Shown here: piece after piece, positions 27,000 through 35,301 of the stretch | Position numbering within the stretch: position 1 is the first letter of the stretch | Layout: each line of letters opens with the position of its first letter | Source: Promethearchaeota archaeon | Lineage (GTDB): Archaea > Asgardarchaeota > Lokiarchaeia > Sigyniarchaeales > SOKP01 | Reading direction: 5' to 3' | NCBI GenBank assembly: GCA_030603385.1 | Contig: JAUVXW010000026.1 | Location: 1-62,924, forward strand | Length of the DNA: 62,924 nucleotides | Program-made: the position numbers and the translations under genes | Notes under the pieces: model-generated | The model's database searches: none | What the model saw: only the letters and a program-made list of their open reading frames with translations | Told to the model about the DNA's origin: nothing

Positions 27000-29645
27000 A
27001 TGAATAGGAAAAAGACTTTTCAATTGATGATATTAATTCTCATTCTATATAGCTTTTTGCTAAACTTCCTATTTCTCAAAAATATTGTAAGCAATCGCCA
27101 AAAGAACAGAGGAAATTACGATTATGACGAAATTGTTCCGGAGTATTTAAAAACTTCAGATTATTCTTCTTTTATCGAGGGAAATGGTGAAAATATCAAT
27201 TTATCACTTCAGCAATCTCTCCTTGATGACTCACCAATCATAATTTCTAACATTTCAGATTCCAATAATAACAAGTTTTATGAACCATCCCCCACAGTTG
27301 AGAATTTTGATAGTTTTTTTGTCAATATAACAATTGAAGATATCTATGCTCCTAATAAAATTTTAATAATAGAAGATTATCTACCAATTGCAGGTTCTTA
27401 TGATTTTACTAATGCTCAACCGGGAGCAACATCTTTTAAAATTAATGGAAACGGATATTTAGAAAATATATCTGTCATTGTTAGAAATACAGATACTGTA
27501 GAAACAGTTGTAGTAGGATTCTATATATATAATTCCACATGGAATAGCACAACACAAAAATCAATACCAGATGGTAGATCCCCTCTTTTAGATACATATA
27601 TTATACCTGTCGGCGATATAATTGGTTGGTATACAATAACAAATCAGCATTATTACTTAGATAACTCTAAAACAGAAAATAAAACATGGTTTATTGGTCT
27701 TTATGATATGGGATTAGGTGATGCGAGATGGGCTTATGTCGATGATGATAGTGCTTATTTTGGTAGTAGCGATGATGATAATGAAACTTGGAGTTATTAC
27801 AAATTCGGACTGGACTGGCTTTTAATAGACAATCCAGGTTCAGGTTGTCCAACTGTTGATTTAGAATTGAAAGTTGATTTGGCACCCTATATTTATCCAT
27901 CAGAAAAAACATTAATTGTTGAAGATCAGTCTACAGGAATATTGTGGAATTTTGGAATTACAGGCTCTCCTGCTTATGGTAGTTTTAGAATTCGCGGTAA
28001 TACAATTTTAGAGAACATTTCTATTTGGTTATGGAATAATGGTGATGGAACGGATTGTAATTTTAGAGTAAGGATATTTAATTCGCAGTGGACAGGTACT
28101 AAAAACGAACCACTCGGACTTTATGCTACAGTTGTGCCAATTGATGCAGTTCTAATTGATGGTTTTGATGGTTGGTATAATTTTACAGACCTTAATACTT
28201 TTCTTAACGTTTCTGAAACAGATAATAATACATTTTATGTAGTAATGCAAGATGTTGATGATGACACTTATTGGTATATGATTTCTGATGATATTATAGG
28301 AGATAATGATGATGAAATGGATGCTTATTACTACTCTGGGGGATACCAATTAATTACTATTGGTCCTCGAACTGTTGATTTATCTTTAAAGGTTGGATTA
28401 AAACCCCATAAAAATATCCCTAAACCTGAAGATATTGGTTTGAAGATAAATAATACTGCTGTAATTGGAGATAATGACATTCATGGTTTTGGGTATTGGA
28501 ATTCGACACAGGAATATTCAAGTTCTTCTGGTCAATTGGAATTTAAACTATCTGCTGATTGGTGGGATGTCTTGTGTAAAATTACTCTTGTTCAGATTAA
28601 TTACACTAAGACAGATTTAAAGGCAAATTCAATGTATAGAGTTCTTGGAAGTGGACAAGAAGTCATATGGAATGTATCTCGAAATAGTGGATTAGACTTT
28701 TTTGATGCAAGGTTAAGTAACTATAGAATAAATTTTACTGTTCCATCTTCCTGGAATAACATCCAAGTCTTTAATGGACCTATAGATAAAACTAATGATA
28801 TTTCAATAAACCCGGAAAAAAAAGGCTATAAAACAGTTCAAGTAGCAAATGCTGGAAACGGTACGTATTGGCATTTAACTGCCACATCAGAAAACCTACT
28901 CTCATCAATTGATACCTATGTCAATTCAAATCCAACCAATACAGTAATGTATTCTGATATTGTTCAATTCAACACTACTTTTACAGAAAAAATAAGTCAA
29001 AACGATGGAATCATTAATTTGAGTGTGTATAATCCTATTGCTATTAATGACAAGTTGAATTTTACATCTGTAAATTCAACTTACGGTTCAAGTACGGAGT
29101 TCTACCTTGGAAGTTGGGATGTTTCTGATACTATAACTAGATATGGAGGATTCCGCGTTCAAGTGTTCTGGAGCAATAACACCGCAGTCGGATTTTGGGA
29201 CAAAGTTCTAACAATAATAGGAGAAACTGATTTGTCGTTATTAACACCAAGCCAAGATGCGACTTTTTATACTAACCAGTCTTTTGATATCATAGTCTAT
29301 TTCGAGGATTTTAATCTATTAACATCAATCGACGGAGCTACCATAGAATATAATATCAACGGACAAGGGTTGCAATCCACCATTGTAAATAATGGTACTA
29401 TTGGATATTATGTCATCCCTGTTGATTGCACTGTCTTCACTTCCGATGGTCTAAAATCTGTTGATATCAGCGCAAATAAGCAATATTATGATTCTCAATT
29501 GCTCACCTATTACTTTAATGTTATTGTCGTCGAAGAACCTTCCATGGCTTCTCGACCAGCAATCCCAGGATATAACATAATTGCTCTAATTGGGTTGTGT
29601 TTTGGAATAACAATAGCTCTCATCAAAAATAAATATAAAAAATAA
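27000..29645 (+). CDS. Large surface protein with duplicated domain and C-terminal sorting-like anchor
   Basis: The 881-aa protein starts at ATG 27000, just after a strong GGAGGGAGA ribosome site; TTG 26985 overlaps that site. It has an N-terminal signal helix (about 8-28) and ends in IPGYNIIALIGLCFGITIAL plus a Lys-rich tail. That motif-helix-basic pattern resembles Lokiarchaeal C-terminal sorting signals. Two homologous beta-sandwich-like units follow each other: one begins ILIIEDY, the other TLIVEDQ. Each contains a YLENIS or ILENIS strand, a Y-N-S-T-W or F-N-S-Q-W strand and an ending V-D-L-x-L-K-V. Asp/Asn-rich loops (DDDNET, DNDDEMD) may bind calcium. Confidence 0.7.
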   Translation: MNRKKTFQLMILILILYSFLLNFLFLKNIVSNRQKNRGNYDYDEIVPEYLKTSDYSSFIEGNGENINLSLQQSLLDDSPIIISNISDSNNNKFYEPSPTVENFDSFFVNITIEDIYAPNKILIIEDYLPIAGSYDFTNAQPGATSFKINGNGYLENISVIVRNTDTVETVVVGFYIYNSTWNSTTQKSIPDGRSPLLDTYIIPVGDIIGWYTITNQHYYLDNSKTENKTWFIGLYDMGLGDARWAYVDDDSAYFGSSDDDNETWSYYKFGLDWLLIDNPGSGCPTVDLELKVDLAPYIYPSEKTLIVEDQSTGILWNFGITGSPAYGSFRIRGNTILENISIWLWNNGDGTDCNFRVRIFNSQWTGTKNEPLGLYATVVPIDAVLIDGFDGWYNFTDLNTFLNVSETDNNTFYVVMQDVDDDTYWYMISDDIIGDNDDEMDAYYYSGGYQLITIGPRTVDLSLKVGLKPHKNIPKPEDIGLKINNTAVIGDNDIHGFGYWNSTQEYSSSSGQLEFKLSADWWDVLCKITLVQINYTKTDLKANSMYRVLGSGQEVIWNVSRNSGLDFFDARLSNYRINFTVPSSWNNIQVFNGPIDKTNDISINPEKKGYKTVQVANAGNGTYWHLTATSENLLSSIDTYVNSNPTNTVMYSDIVQFNTTFTEKISQNDGIINLSVYNPIAINDKLNFTSVNSTYGSSTEFYLGSWDVSDTITRYGGFRVQVFWSNNTAVGFWDKVLTIIGETDLSLLTPSQDATFYTNQSFDIIVYFEDFNLLTSIDGATIEYNINGQGLQSTIVNNGTIGYYVIPVDCTVFTSDGLKSVDISANKQYYDSQLLTYYFNVIVVEEPSMASRPAIPGYNIIALIGLCFGITIALIKNKYKK

Positions 29646-29727
29646 CTATTTCTTCATTTTTTTTCATTTCATGAACTATATTAGTTCGACATATCTTGTC
29701 ATCACTGAATTTTGCACCCACTCTTAA

Positions 29728-29742
29728 TTTTTCTTTAAATAC
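29728..29742 (+). promoter_or_regulatory. Extended promoter TTTTTCTTTAAATAC
   Basis: The T-run/C block (BRE-like) is joined to a TATA element, 44 nt before the start at 29786. Same form as at least a dozen others in the window. Confidence 0.45.
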
Positions 29743-29785
29743 TTTCAATTTTGTAAATAAATCAAAAATAAAATCGTGATAAAGA

Positions 29786-30040
29786 ATGAATATTAGGCAA
29801 ATAGTAAATAAAAATAAAATAAGGAGAATATTGCATTCTAGAATGAGACTTCGTGAGGTCTATAGGAAAGCATACTGGTTAGAATTTGAAAATGAAAGTA
29901 TTCTGAGTTTCTTAGCTAAATATAATGTAGTGATGAGCAGGCAGGAATCTTCTTCGAATATTCCAAGGGATACAAAAGTTCAAGATTATATTAATATAGA
30001 TAACCAGCCCGAAATTGTTATTGATATAATCGAATTATAA
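29786..30040 (+). CDS. Hypothetical small basic protein
   Basis: I do not recognise this 84-aa protein. The first half is basic and helical (NKNKIRRILHSRMRLREVYRK), suggesting nucleic-acid or membrane contact. The second half is acidic and ends in EIVIDIIEL. It has no cysteines or membrane helix. The well-formed promoter 44 nt upstream is the main reason to accept it. It is convergent with the 448-aa gene. Confidence 0.5.
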   Translation: MNIRQIVNKNKIRRILHSRMRLREVYRKAYWLEFENESILSFLAKYNVVMSRQESSSNIPRDTKVQDYINIDNQPEIVIDIIEL

Positions 30041-30190
30041 TTAATAGACACTCAATTTTCATTCAGCAGTTTCTTAGTGATGCCTGGTCTTTATATATAA
30101 AACTTCCGTTAAAAAATCTGCAAGTTAGTCAGCAGGGATGAAATAAAGTCAGCTCTAAAGTATGTATAACGAATAGAAGCATGTAATTCG

Positions 30191-31537
30191 TCATATAATC
30201 TCTTTCTTAATGTTTTCTCCTACTATTGATCTCTTAAGTTTTTGTTCTTGGTGTTCTTTATATTTTTTAATCGTTAGAAGCTTTTCTAGTCCTAATAGTT
30301 CTTCTAATAGATATGATCCTAGCTTTTTATTCACCTTTATAGGCTGTTCTATTAAATGCTTATCTACTAACCGCGTCAAGGTTTCCAACTGCCTCATAAA
30401 CCATTGTTTGTAATCCTTCCAGTTATTATGAAAGGAAGGCATCTCATCTATAAGCGTTTGATCTGAAACTCGGGATTCAAGAAGAGTAGGACGTTGTTCA
30501 GTTTCAGGACTAGCACCGAGCGGTTCAGAGGTTGGTAAAGGTGGGGTATCCTGACGAATTCCTAACTTGGTAAAGATCGTCTCGAGATCATCTATATCTG
30601 AGTCTATTAAGGTGTATTGAGAGATACTCATCTGAAGCCATTTATCTATAAATTTCTGGGGAATTCCTTCTTTCCAATGGCGATTCCGTAGGTAGTTATA
30701 TAACTTGAGCGGACTAAACAACTCCTCTAACTCCAAATATTCGGGATTTACTCTTTTACTTCTAAATTCGTGTAACTGTTGGATAAATTCTTTTCCAATA
30801 CGTTTATTAAGTGAAACGATTATCTCATATTCATTGGAGAAATCTTTGAAATCTTTTCTTGAACCGATTGATGATGGTTCATAAGAATCGGATTTTAATT
30901 GAGAAGCGGGGGGAATATTAACTCCAAAATATCGGCTAGTAAAATCTAGGATCTTTTGCCAATTTTTTTGTTCAAAGCCTTTTAACAGCTCTGGAAGCCT
31001 ACTTGATGAACCGTTTTGGTTTACTTCTGTAAAGATTTGTGATGCTACATTTTTGATACTTTGTATCTTGTCTTGTAAAATGGTAATATTTTGTGAACTG
31101 GATATAAGATGCTGTTCAAATGCTAAATTCGAATTGTGTTCAAGATAATTTAAGAACTGATTATTTTTTTTATTGTAAAAAATAAATTCGCTGTCATTCG
31201 CTATCTCAGGGATGATCTCATTGGAATTTAACACACAGCGAATATTATCTATAGCCAATATCTCTTTTACTTTATTCCTATCTAAATTATAAATAAAGTA
31301 AAAAGTAGGTGATTGAGAATAGGAATTGCTCGATTCAAACTCTAATATATTTCTTAAATCGTGTAATGCCGTGGATTCTAAGTCAATTGGAGTATGCCCT
31401 GCGGTAAATATTTCAAGGGCATGGAGATGTTTCAAATCAACATAGGGAAATATAACTAGGTTTTTCTGCTGAAAAAAAAGAATATTTAAAAATTCCGGGG
31501 TAATAAAATCTTCTCCTGAATCCACTTTTTCTCTCAC
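30191..31537 (-). CDS. Uncharacterised protein in the MglA/Roadblock operon
   Basis: I do not recognise this 448-aa protein. The N-terminal 130 residues look alpha/beta (NLVIFPYVDLKHL, FYFIYNLDRNKVKEI). About 145-175 and 405-440 are helical with coiled-coil character. A low-complexity Pro/Ser/Glu linker lies near 325-350. It starts 11 nt after the GTPase stop, so it is the third gene of the transcript Roadblock-GTPase-this. The context makes it a candidate effector or regulator of the GTPase. Confidence 0.65.
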   Translation of the reverse strand: MREKVDSGEDFITPEFLNILFFQQKNLVIFPYVDLKHLHALEIFTAGHTPIDLESTALHDLRNILEFESSNSYSQSPTFYFIYNLDRNKVKEILAIDNIRCVLNSNEIIPEIANDSEFIFYNKKNNQFLNYLEHNSNLAFEQHLISSSQNITILQDKIQSIKNVASQIFTEVNQNGSSSRLPELLKGFEQKNWQKILDFTSRYFGVNIPPASQLKSDSYEPSSIGSRKDFKDFSNEYEIIVSLNKRIGKEFIQQLHEFRSKRVNPEYLELEELFSPLKLYNYLRNRHWKEGIPQKFIDKWLQMSISQYTLIDSDIDDLETIFTKLGIRQDTPPLPTSEPLGASPETEQRPTLLESRVSDQTLIDEMPSFHNNWKDYKQWFMRQLETLTRLVDKHLIEQPIKVNKKLGSYLLEELLGLEKLLTIKKYKEHQEQKLKRSIVGENIKKEII

Positions 31538-31548
31538 GTAAAAAAAAT

Positions 31549-32196
31549 TTATTCTTGAAAATAATTAAAAATTGCCTGAAGAATAATATGCTTAAAGCAT
31601 TGGACTACATTCTTCCCTTGCAAAGCCTCAGCAGGATATATTACATTTGTACCGTCTGGGAATGTTTCTAATAAAGGCAACCCAAGAGCTACCTTAAATT
31701 TTGGAATACCGATAGCATTCTCTAAGTCTCGCTTGTTTAATTGTACTAAATAAGGTATGTTTTTAGGGGATGCGAAGCTCACTAACTCTCTAAAACTTCT
31801 TTTGTTCTGTTCTAATTTCTCAGGATCAGAATCACCAATAAATATAATCCCATCTGCGCCGTCTAACACATACTCTCGAGTCGACAAGAATCGTTCTTGC
31901 CCTGTACATGTTACCACATGAGCGATAATATTAAACTTGACATCTCTTAGTGTAAACTTAAATAAAAGATAGAGCGAATCTTCCCATAAGGTTCTTCCTT
32001 CTGTGGTCTCAATAGAATATCCTTTCGATAATTTTAAGAGATCGAATTTTTCCCTCAATCGAAAGAAGTTAGTTGTTTTTCCACTCTCCCCCGGACCCCA
32101 ATAAACAATCTTAAATTGAAGCATGTTCTCTGAGTCGTTAAAATCGAACTTATCACTTACTTCTAACTCACTTTCATCTTTCTGATGGGTTTCCAT
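31549..32196 (-). CDS. MglA-type small Ras-like GTPase
   Basis: The 215-aa GTPase has G1 as WGPGESGKTT (G34-T41) and G4 as NKRD. G3 reads TCTGQER instead of DxxGQ. Loss of the G3 Asp together with Y-x-GPGxSGKTTN is the hallmark of the MglA family of prokaryotic GTPases, which set cell polarity and are controlled by Roadblock (MglB) proteins. A Roadblock protein is encoded 34 nt upstream in the same operon. There is no lipidation motif at the C-terminus (ends NYFQE). It is probably cytoplasmic or peripheral to the membrane. Confidence 0.85.
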   Translation of the reverse strand: METHQKDESELEVSDKFDFNDSENMLQFKIVYWGPGESGKTTNFFRLREKFDLLKLSKGYSIETTEGRTLWEDSLYLLFKFTLRDVKFNIIAHVVTCTGQERFLSTREYVLDGADGIIFIGDSDPEKLEQNKRSFRELVSFASPKNIPYLVQLNKRDLENAIGIPKFKVALGLPLLETFPDGTNVIYPAEALQGKNVVQCFKHIILQAIFNYFQE

Positions 32197-32230
32197 TTTA
32201 TCACCGCTTACCTATTTTTTAATGATGTTT

Positions 32231-32779
32231 CTAACTAATACTACCGAGTTTGTCAGAGAAAATTTCTTTCTTTAGCTCTTTAATATGTTCTTTTATTTCT
32301 CTCTCTGACATTTTTAACATTCTTTGGGTTGATTGGTTTTGCTCAATTTCTTCTTTTATTTTCATGGCAAATTTACTGAGCTGAAGGAAAATAACTCCTA
32401 AATTCACCTCATTATCGGAAAGTAAAACGACTAATATGTCGCGCTTCCCCTTTTTATGAAGCTCAACAGCTCCGATTGACTTAACGAACAACCGCATATC
32501 ATTATAAATTATTGTTGCTCTTTCAAGAGAATCAGATTCAAAAAAATCCTGCCCTTGTCGTGCAACACCATATAGAGCTGCGCCAATAGAGCTTAAATCC
32601 CAATAATTCAGCTTACGGTCAAAACGAGAATCGATGGCTATAATTTTTGCGTCTTGATCGATTGCAATTAGACCATAGATATATCCTCTGCGAGTTAATT
32701 TCCCATAGTTATACCTTATATCATCCAACACTTCAGTTATACTATTTTTATATAACACTTTTGGAATGTGGTTTACCAT
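32231..32779 (-). CDS. Roadblock/LC7-domain protein (MglB-like)
   Basis: The 182-aa protein shows the Roadblock fold pattern in residues about 10-135: a helix (SITEVLDDIRYNYG), a first strand pair with an Asp-containing turn (IYGLIAIDQDAKIIAIDSR), a long helix (SSIGAALYGVARQG) and two C-terminal strands (DILVVLLSDNEVNLGVIFLQL). A helical tail follows. Roadblock dimers act as GAPs or exchange platforms for MglA-like GTPases. It is the first gene of the operon with the GTPase and has its own extended promoter at 32833-32850. Confidence 0.78.
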   Translation of the reverse strand: MVNHIPKVLYKNSITEVLDDIRYNYGKLTRRGYIYGLIAIDQDAKIIAIDSRFDRKLNYWDLSSIGAALYGVARQGQDFFESDSLERATIIYNDMRLFVKSIGAVELHKKGKRDILVVLLSDNEVNLGVIFLQLSKFAMKIKEEIEQNQSTQRMLKMSEREIKEHIKELKKEIFSDKLGSIS

Positions 32780-32832
32780 TTTTAGACCTATTCTATTATA
32801 TAATTAAGTTACCTAAGAGAATTGAGTAAGAG

Positions 32833-32850
32833 TATTTAAAGAAAAAAATT
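32833..32850 (-). promoter_or_regulatory. Extended promoter of the Roadblock/GTPase operon
   Basis: On the minus strand it reads AATTTTTTTCTTTAAATA, 54 nt before the start at 32779. Same form as other promoters here. Confidence 0.45.
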
Positions 32851-32859
32851 TAGAAAAGT

Positions 32860-33429
32860 CTACTTTAATCCTAATTTATTTCGGGTTCTATGAAATGCAT
32901 AGGCACTACAATTACAAAAAACTCTTAAATTAGTTTGTATAATTTTTTTTTCATGCTCTTTATCATTTAAATCTGTTACAAATACAACAACCGCAAGCTG
33001 CGTGGTAAATTGAGGTAAAAAGCAATGTTTTTCAAGATTATTTTTGAGGATTCTTGCGTTCTCTTTGGCTCGAGGGTAGTCAAATATTGGAGCAAATCGA
33101 TGGAGTTTATGCAAATAAATTTGTAGTTTTCTAAGACTTTTTGTATAGCCATATGTAAATGAATAGCTTCGAAGGAATCTTCTAAAATATACTAGGTTAA
33201 CTAAAAACTTGCTTATTACAGGATGGATAAGATTAACGGGTAGATCAATACTCTTAGCTATAGCCTTATACTCTTGAGATGTTAAAGCTCTGATATTTTG
33301 AGGGTGTGAAATAAAACAAACTTCACGAAACAGATAGTTTAACACGATTTTCTCAACTACTTGTTGTGATCTCCCTATAGTTGTTAATGGTGAAATCCAA
33401 GAGTAATCTTTTTTAACTATTTGAGTCAT
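32860..33429 (-). CDS. Possible TFB-like cyclin-fold protein lacking the zinc ribbon
   Basis: The 189-aa all-helical basic protein has a C-terminal stretch (TTQLAVVVFVTDLN, then KKIIQTNLRVFCNCSAYAFHRTRNKLGL) that follows the spacing of a TFIIB cyclin repeat. In such repeats an A-rich helix is followed by a helix-turn-helix ending in R-x-R-x-K-x-L. The N-terminal half (VVEKIVLNYLFREVCF, EYKAIAKSIDLP) could be a first repeat. No zinc ribbon is present. The assignment is by pattern only. It could be a transcription-factor paralogue or a cyclin-like adaptor. A TATTTAAATGAAAAAA block at 33479-33497 is the likely promoter. Confidence 0.45.
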   Translation of the reverse strand: MTQIVKKDYSWISPLTTIGRSQQVVEKIVLNYLFREVCFISHPQNIRALTSQEYKAIAKSIDLPVNLIHPVISKFLVNLVYFRRFLRSYSFTYGYTKSLRKLQIYLHKLHRFAPIFDYPRAKENARILKNNLEKHCFLPQFTTQLAVVVFVTDLNDKEHEKKIIQTNLRVFCNCSAYAFHRTRNKLGLK

Positions 33430-33526
33430 AGTAAATGGGATAAAAGTAATTATATCTGAAAAAAAGTAATGCTCAATCTATTTAAATGAAAAAATAAATT
33501 CAATAAAAACAATCATCAGATCTACA

Positions 33527-34621
33527 CTAAATGATCTTATCCAAGGTAAGTTGTATTGATTTTGGTCTATCTTGTAACTTAAGAAAATAATCTCTACATT
33601 TCTGGTAGTTAGAGACCAACTTCTCTAAATTATTTTCTACTCGCTCTCTGTTAAGGTGATGCTCCTTGCATAATAAATCTACTACATTTGGTTTGTTAGG
33701 GAGATTCCAATAGAAATTTTCTGTTGATTTGTTCACTTCAGGAAACAGAAATATTTTTCTTACTGTTTTAATAACTTCAATAGTTAAAGTGCTAACATCA
33801 TATTTTTCATTTACTGAAGTAATGACATTTTCTATTTGTTTGTGGTTCTTGATATACTTTAAAGCTTTTTTAGGACCTATCCCCTTTATTCCTGGAAAGT
33901 AATCTGTGCCAACCAATAATGCCAAATCAACTAATTGAAATTGATTGATCTCTAATTCTTTCAAGTTTTTTCGCAAATCAACGCTCAATGGAGTTATTTT
34001 GGTATAGGTCCATTTTCCTTGAACTTTTCTTCGCAATGATTTTGAAAGATTTTGTATCATATTAGGGCATCCAAACAAAAGCGAATCAAAATCTTGAGAA
34101 TTGGAATAGTGTGCAATGCCTTCTTTTACTAGATAAGCACATTGAGATTCTGCTGAAGCTGGAGAATCTATATAAATTACTCCAAGTGCCCCAAGCAATT
34201 GCTTTGATTCCAATATGATATTTTGCCACAGATATTCTTTACTTAAAGCAATTTTTCTAGCTGCGTTCTTATCCCCGCTTTTAATTGCTTCTTCATACCA
34301 TTTCTGTGTAAATCTAAAATCATTAAGTTGATCTTTTGTAATTAACTTTTTAAGCTCAGAATCGCGACCGTCAAAACAAAAAATAGGGAATATTTTCTTC
34401 GTGTAATAGAAATTGATTCGGTAGAGAAGGCCATATAAATGCGAAATTGGTCTTTGGGTTCTGTCTAATATCAACCCAGCATAGGTGCCATCTGGATTTT
34501 TTCGAGCAAAATTGAACAAACCCATAATGATATTTGGAGCATCGATTGCGATAATTTTTCCTCCTAACGTTTGAAAATCAAGTACTTTTCGTAGTATGAT
34601 GTCTTGAAGTTTAACTCCCAT
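33527..34621 (-). CDS. fen: Flap endonuclease 1 (XPG/Rad2 family)
   Basis: The 364-aa protein has the complete FEN1 acidic set: D27 in IIAIDAPN, FCFDGRD, the SPASAESQCAYL helix with two Glu, SQDFDSLLFG, and VGTDYFPGIKGIGPKKAL (Asp plus the helix-two-turn-helix DNA-binding loop). It removes 5' flaps during Okazaki processing and base repair. The C-terminus, QLTLDKII, fits a PCNA-interacting (PIP) box but with Ile-Ile in place of the usual aromatic pair. A TATA-like TTTTTTTTCTTTATTAATT lies only about 25 nt before the ATG, suggesting a leaderless transcript. Confidence 0.92.
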   Translation of the reverse strand: MGVKLQDIILRKVLDFQTLGGKIIAIDAPNIIMGLFNFARKNPDGTYAGLILDRTQRPISHLYGLLYRINFYYTKKIFPIFCFDGRDSELKKLITKDQLNDFRFTQKWYEEAIKSGDKNAARKIALSKEYLWQNIILESKQLLGALGVIYIDSPASAESQCAYLVKEGIAHYSNSQDFDSLLFGCPNMIQNLSKSLRRKVQGKWTYTKITPLSVDLRKNLKELEINQFQLVDLALLVGTDYFPGIKGIGPKKALKYIKNHKQIENVITSVNEKYDVSTLTIEVIKTVRKIFLFPEVNKSTENFYWNLPNKPNVVDLLCKEHHLNRERVENNLEKLVSNYQKCRDYFLKLQDRPKSIQLTLDKII

Positions 34622-34643
34622 GAATTTAAATTACCTACAAAAA

Positions 34644-34660
34644 TTAATAAAGAAAAAAAA
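34644..34660 (-). promoter_or_regulatory. Promoter of the FEN1 gene
   Basis: Minus strand TTTTTTTTCTTTATTAA, centred about 28 nt from the ATG at 34621. This predicts a transcript starting at or next to the start codon. Confidence 0.4.
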
Positions 34661-34683
34661 AGAAGTTGGGTAATAACTAATAA

Positions 34684-34743
34684 CTACCATCCTTTCATCA
34701 TATGGTATAACCGGGTTAGTAAAGTAAAAATCTTAAACTTCAT
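34684..34743 (-). CDS. Candidate 19-aa microprotein with hairpin-covered RBS
   Basis: A short ORF (MKFKIFTLLTRLYHMMKGW) follows AAAGGTGAATT, a good Shine-Dalgarno at normal spacing. An extended promoter lies at 34791-34809. The nine bases holding the SD are the 3' arm of a perfect hairpin (34746-34774). It could be a leader peptide, a small hydrophobic-basic protein, or merely a transcript leader. It lies between FEN1 and a zinc-ribbon gene on the same strand. Confidence 0.3.
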   Translation of the reverse strand: MKFKIFTLLTRLYHMMKGW

Positions 34744-34745
34744 AA

Positions 34746-34774
34746 TTCACCTTTTTCTAGTAATTAAAGGTGAA
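34746..34774 (-). promoter_or_regulatory. 9-bp hairpin sequestering a Shine-Dalgarno
   Basis: TTCACCTTT (34746-34754) pairs perfectly with AAAGGTGAA (34766-34774), with an 11-nt loop. On the minus-strand RNA the arm next to the ATG at 34743 contains AGGTGA. Confidence 0.4.
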
Positions 34775-34790
34775 CCATAGGACATGTGAA

Positions 34791-34809
34791 AATATTTAAA
34801 CAAAAAATT
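34791..34809 (-). promoter_or_regulatory. Extended promoter inside the FEN1/zinc-ribbon gap
   Basis: Minus strand AATTTTTTGTTTAAATATT. The predicted transcript start, about 34771, coincides with the 5' arm of the hairpin at 34746-34774. Confidence 0.35.
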
Positions 34810-34838
34810 GAATTGCTAAAAAAAGAAATTATTCTAAT

Positions 34839-35084
34839 CTAATTTTCATCTTCAAGGTCTTCCATTATGGAATCAAAAAATTTTTTGGCTTTTTCAGGAT
34901 CTTTAAGTTCCTTGAATGAATCGAAAAAACCACCCATCTCTGTAAAAGCCAATATTTCGTCATCGGGTATGACTCCAATTTGTTTTTTGTCAAATTCCAA
35001 TAAACAATCTGGACATTCGATTGAGTCTGGATACTCCATAACCTTTTTTGTCTTACATCGAGGGCAATAATACTTTTTCGCCAT
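34839..35084 (-). CDS. Small zinc-ribbon protein
   Basis: The protein is 81 aa from MAKKYYCPRC at 35084. A longer in-frame reading to 35189 would place an implausible hydrophobic segment in front. A C4 ribbon (CPRC near 7-10, CPDC near 27-30) is followed by an acidic helical tail with FFDSFKELKDPEKAKKFFDS. Such ribbons occur in transcription or translation partners. The Asp/Glu-rich tail could bind a basic partner. No known family is recognised beyond the ribbon. A TATTTAAATAAAAA block near 35203-35217 is a possible promoter. Confidence 0.65.
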   Translation of the reverse strand: MAKKYYCPRCKTKKVMEYPDSIECPDCLLEFDKKQIGVIPDDEILAFTEMGGFFDSFKELKDPEKAKKFFDSIMEDLEDEN

Positions 35085-35237
35085 AGGTCCGATAAAACCT
35101 ATAAAAATGTATTTGGTAGCTAAAGATAAGTTGATTATACATATAAAACAATGTGTTGTTAGGATTTTCATTGCATACATATCATACATTGCAAGATAAA
35201 CCTATTTAAATAAAAATTTGGCTACTAATCGTTTACG

Positions 35238-35254
35238 TTTTTCCTTTAAAAATA
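35238..35254 (+). promoter_or_regulatory. Extended promoter TTTTTCCTTTAAAAATA
   Basis: Lies 48 nt before the start at 35302 and has the shared T-run/C/TATA layout. Confidence 0.4.
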
Positions 35255-35301
35255 ACGAGCTTTTTTTGACTATAATTATAAAAATTTTATGAACGAGAAA
35301 G

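Noticed and set aside
34839..35189. 116-aa version of the zinc-ribbon protein
   Set aside because: The extra N-terminus is hydrophobic and Cys-rich without ribosome site, and runs over promoter-like DNA; the ATG at 35084 begins a clean ribbon.
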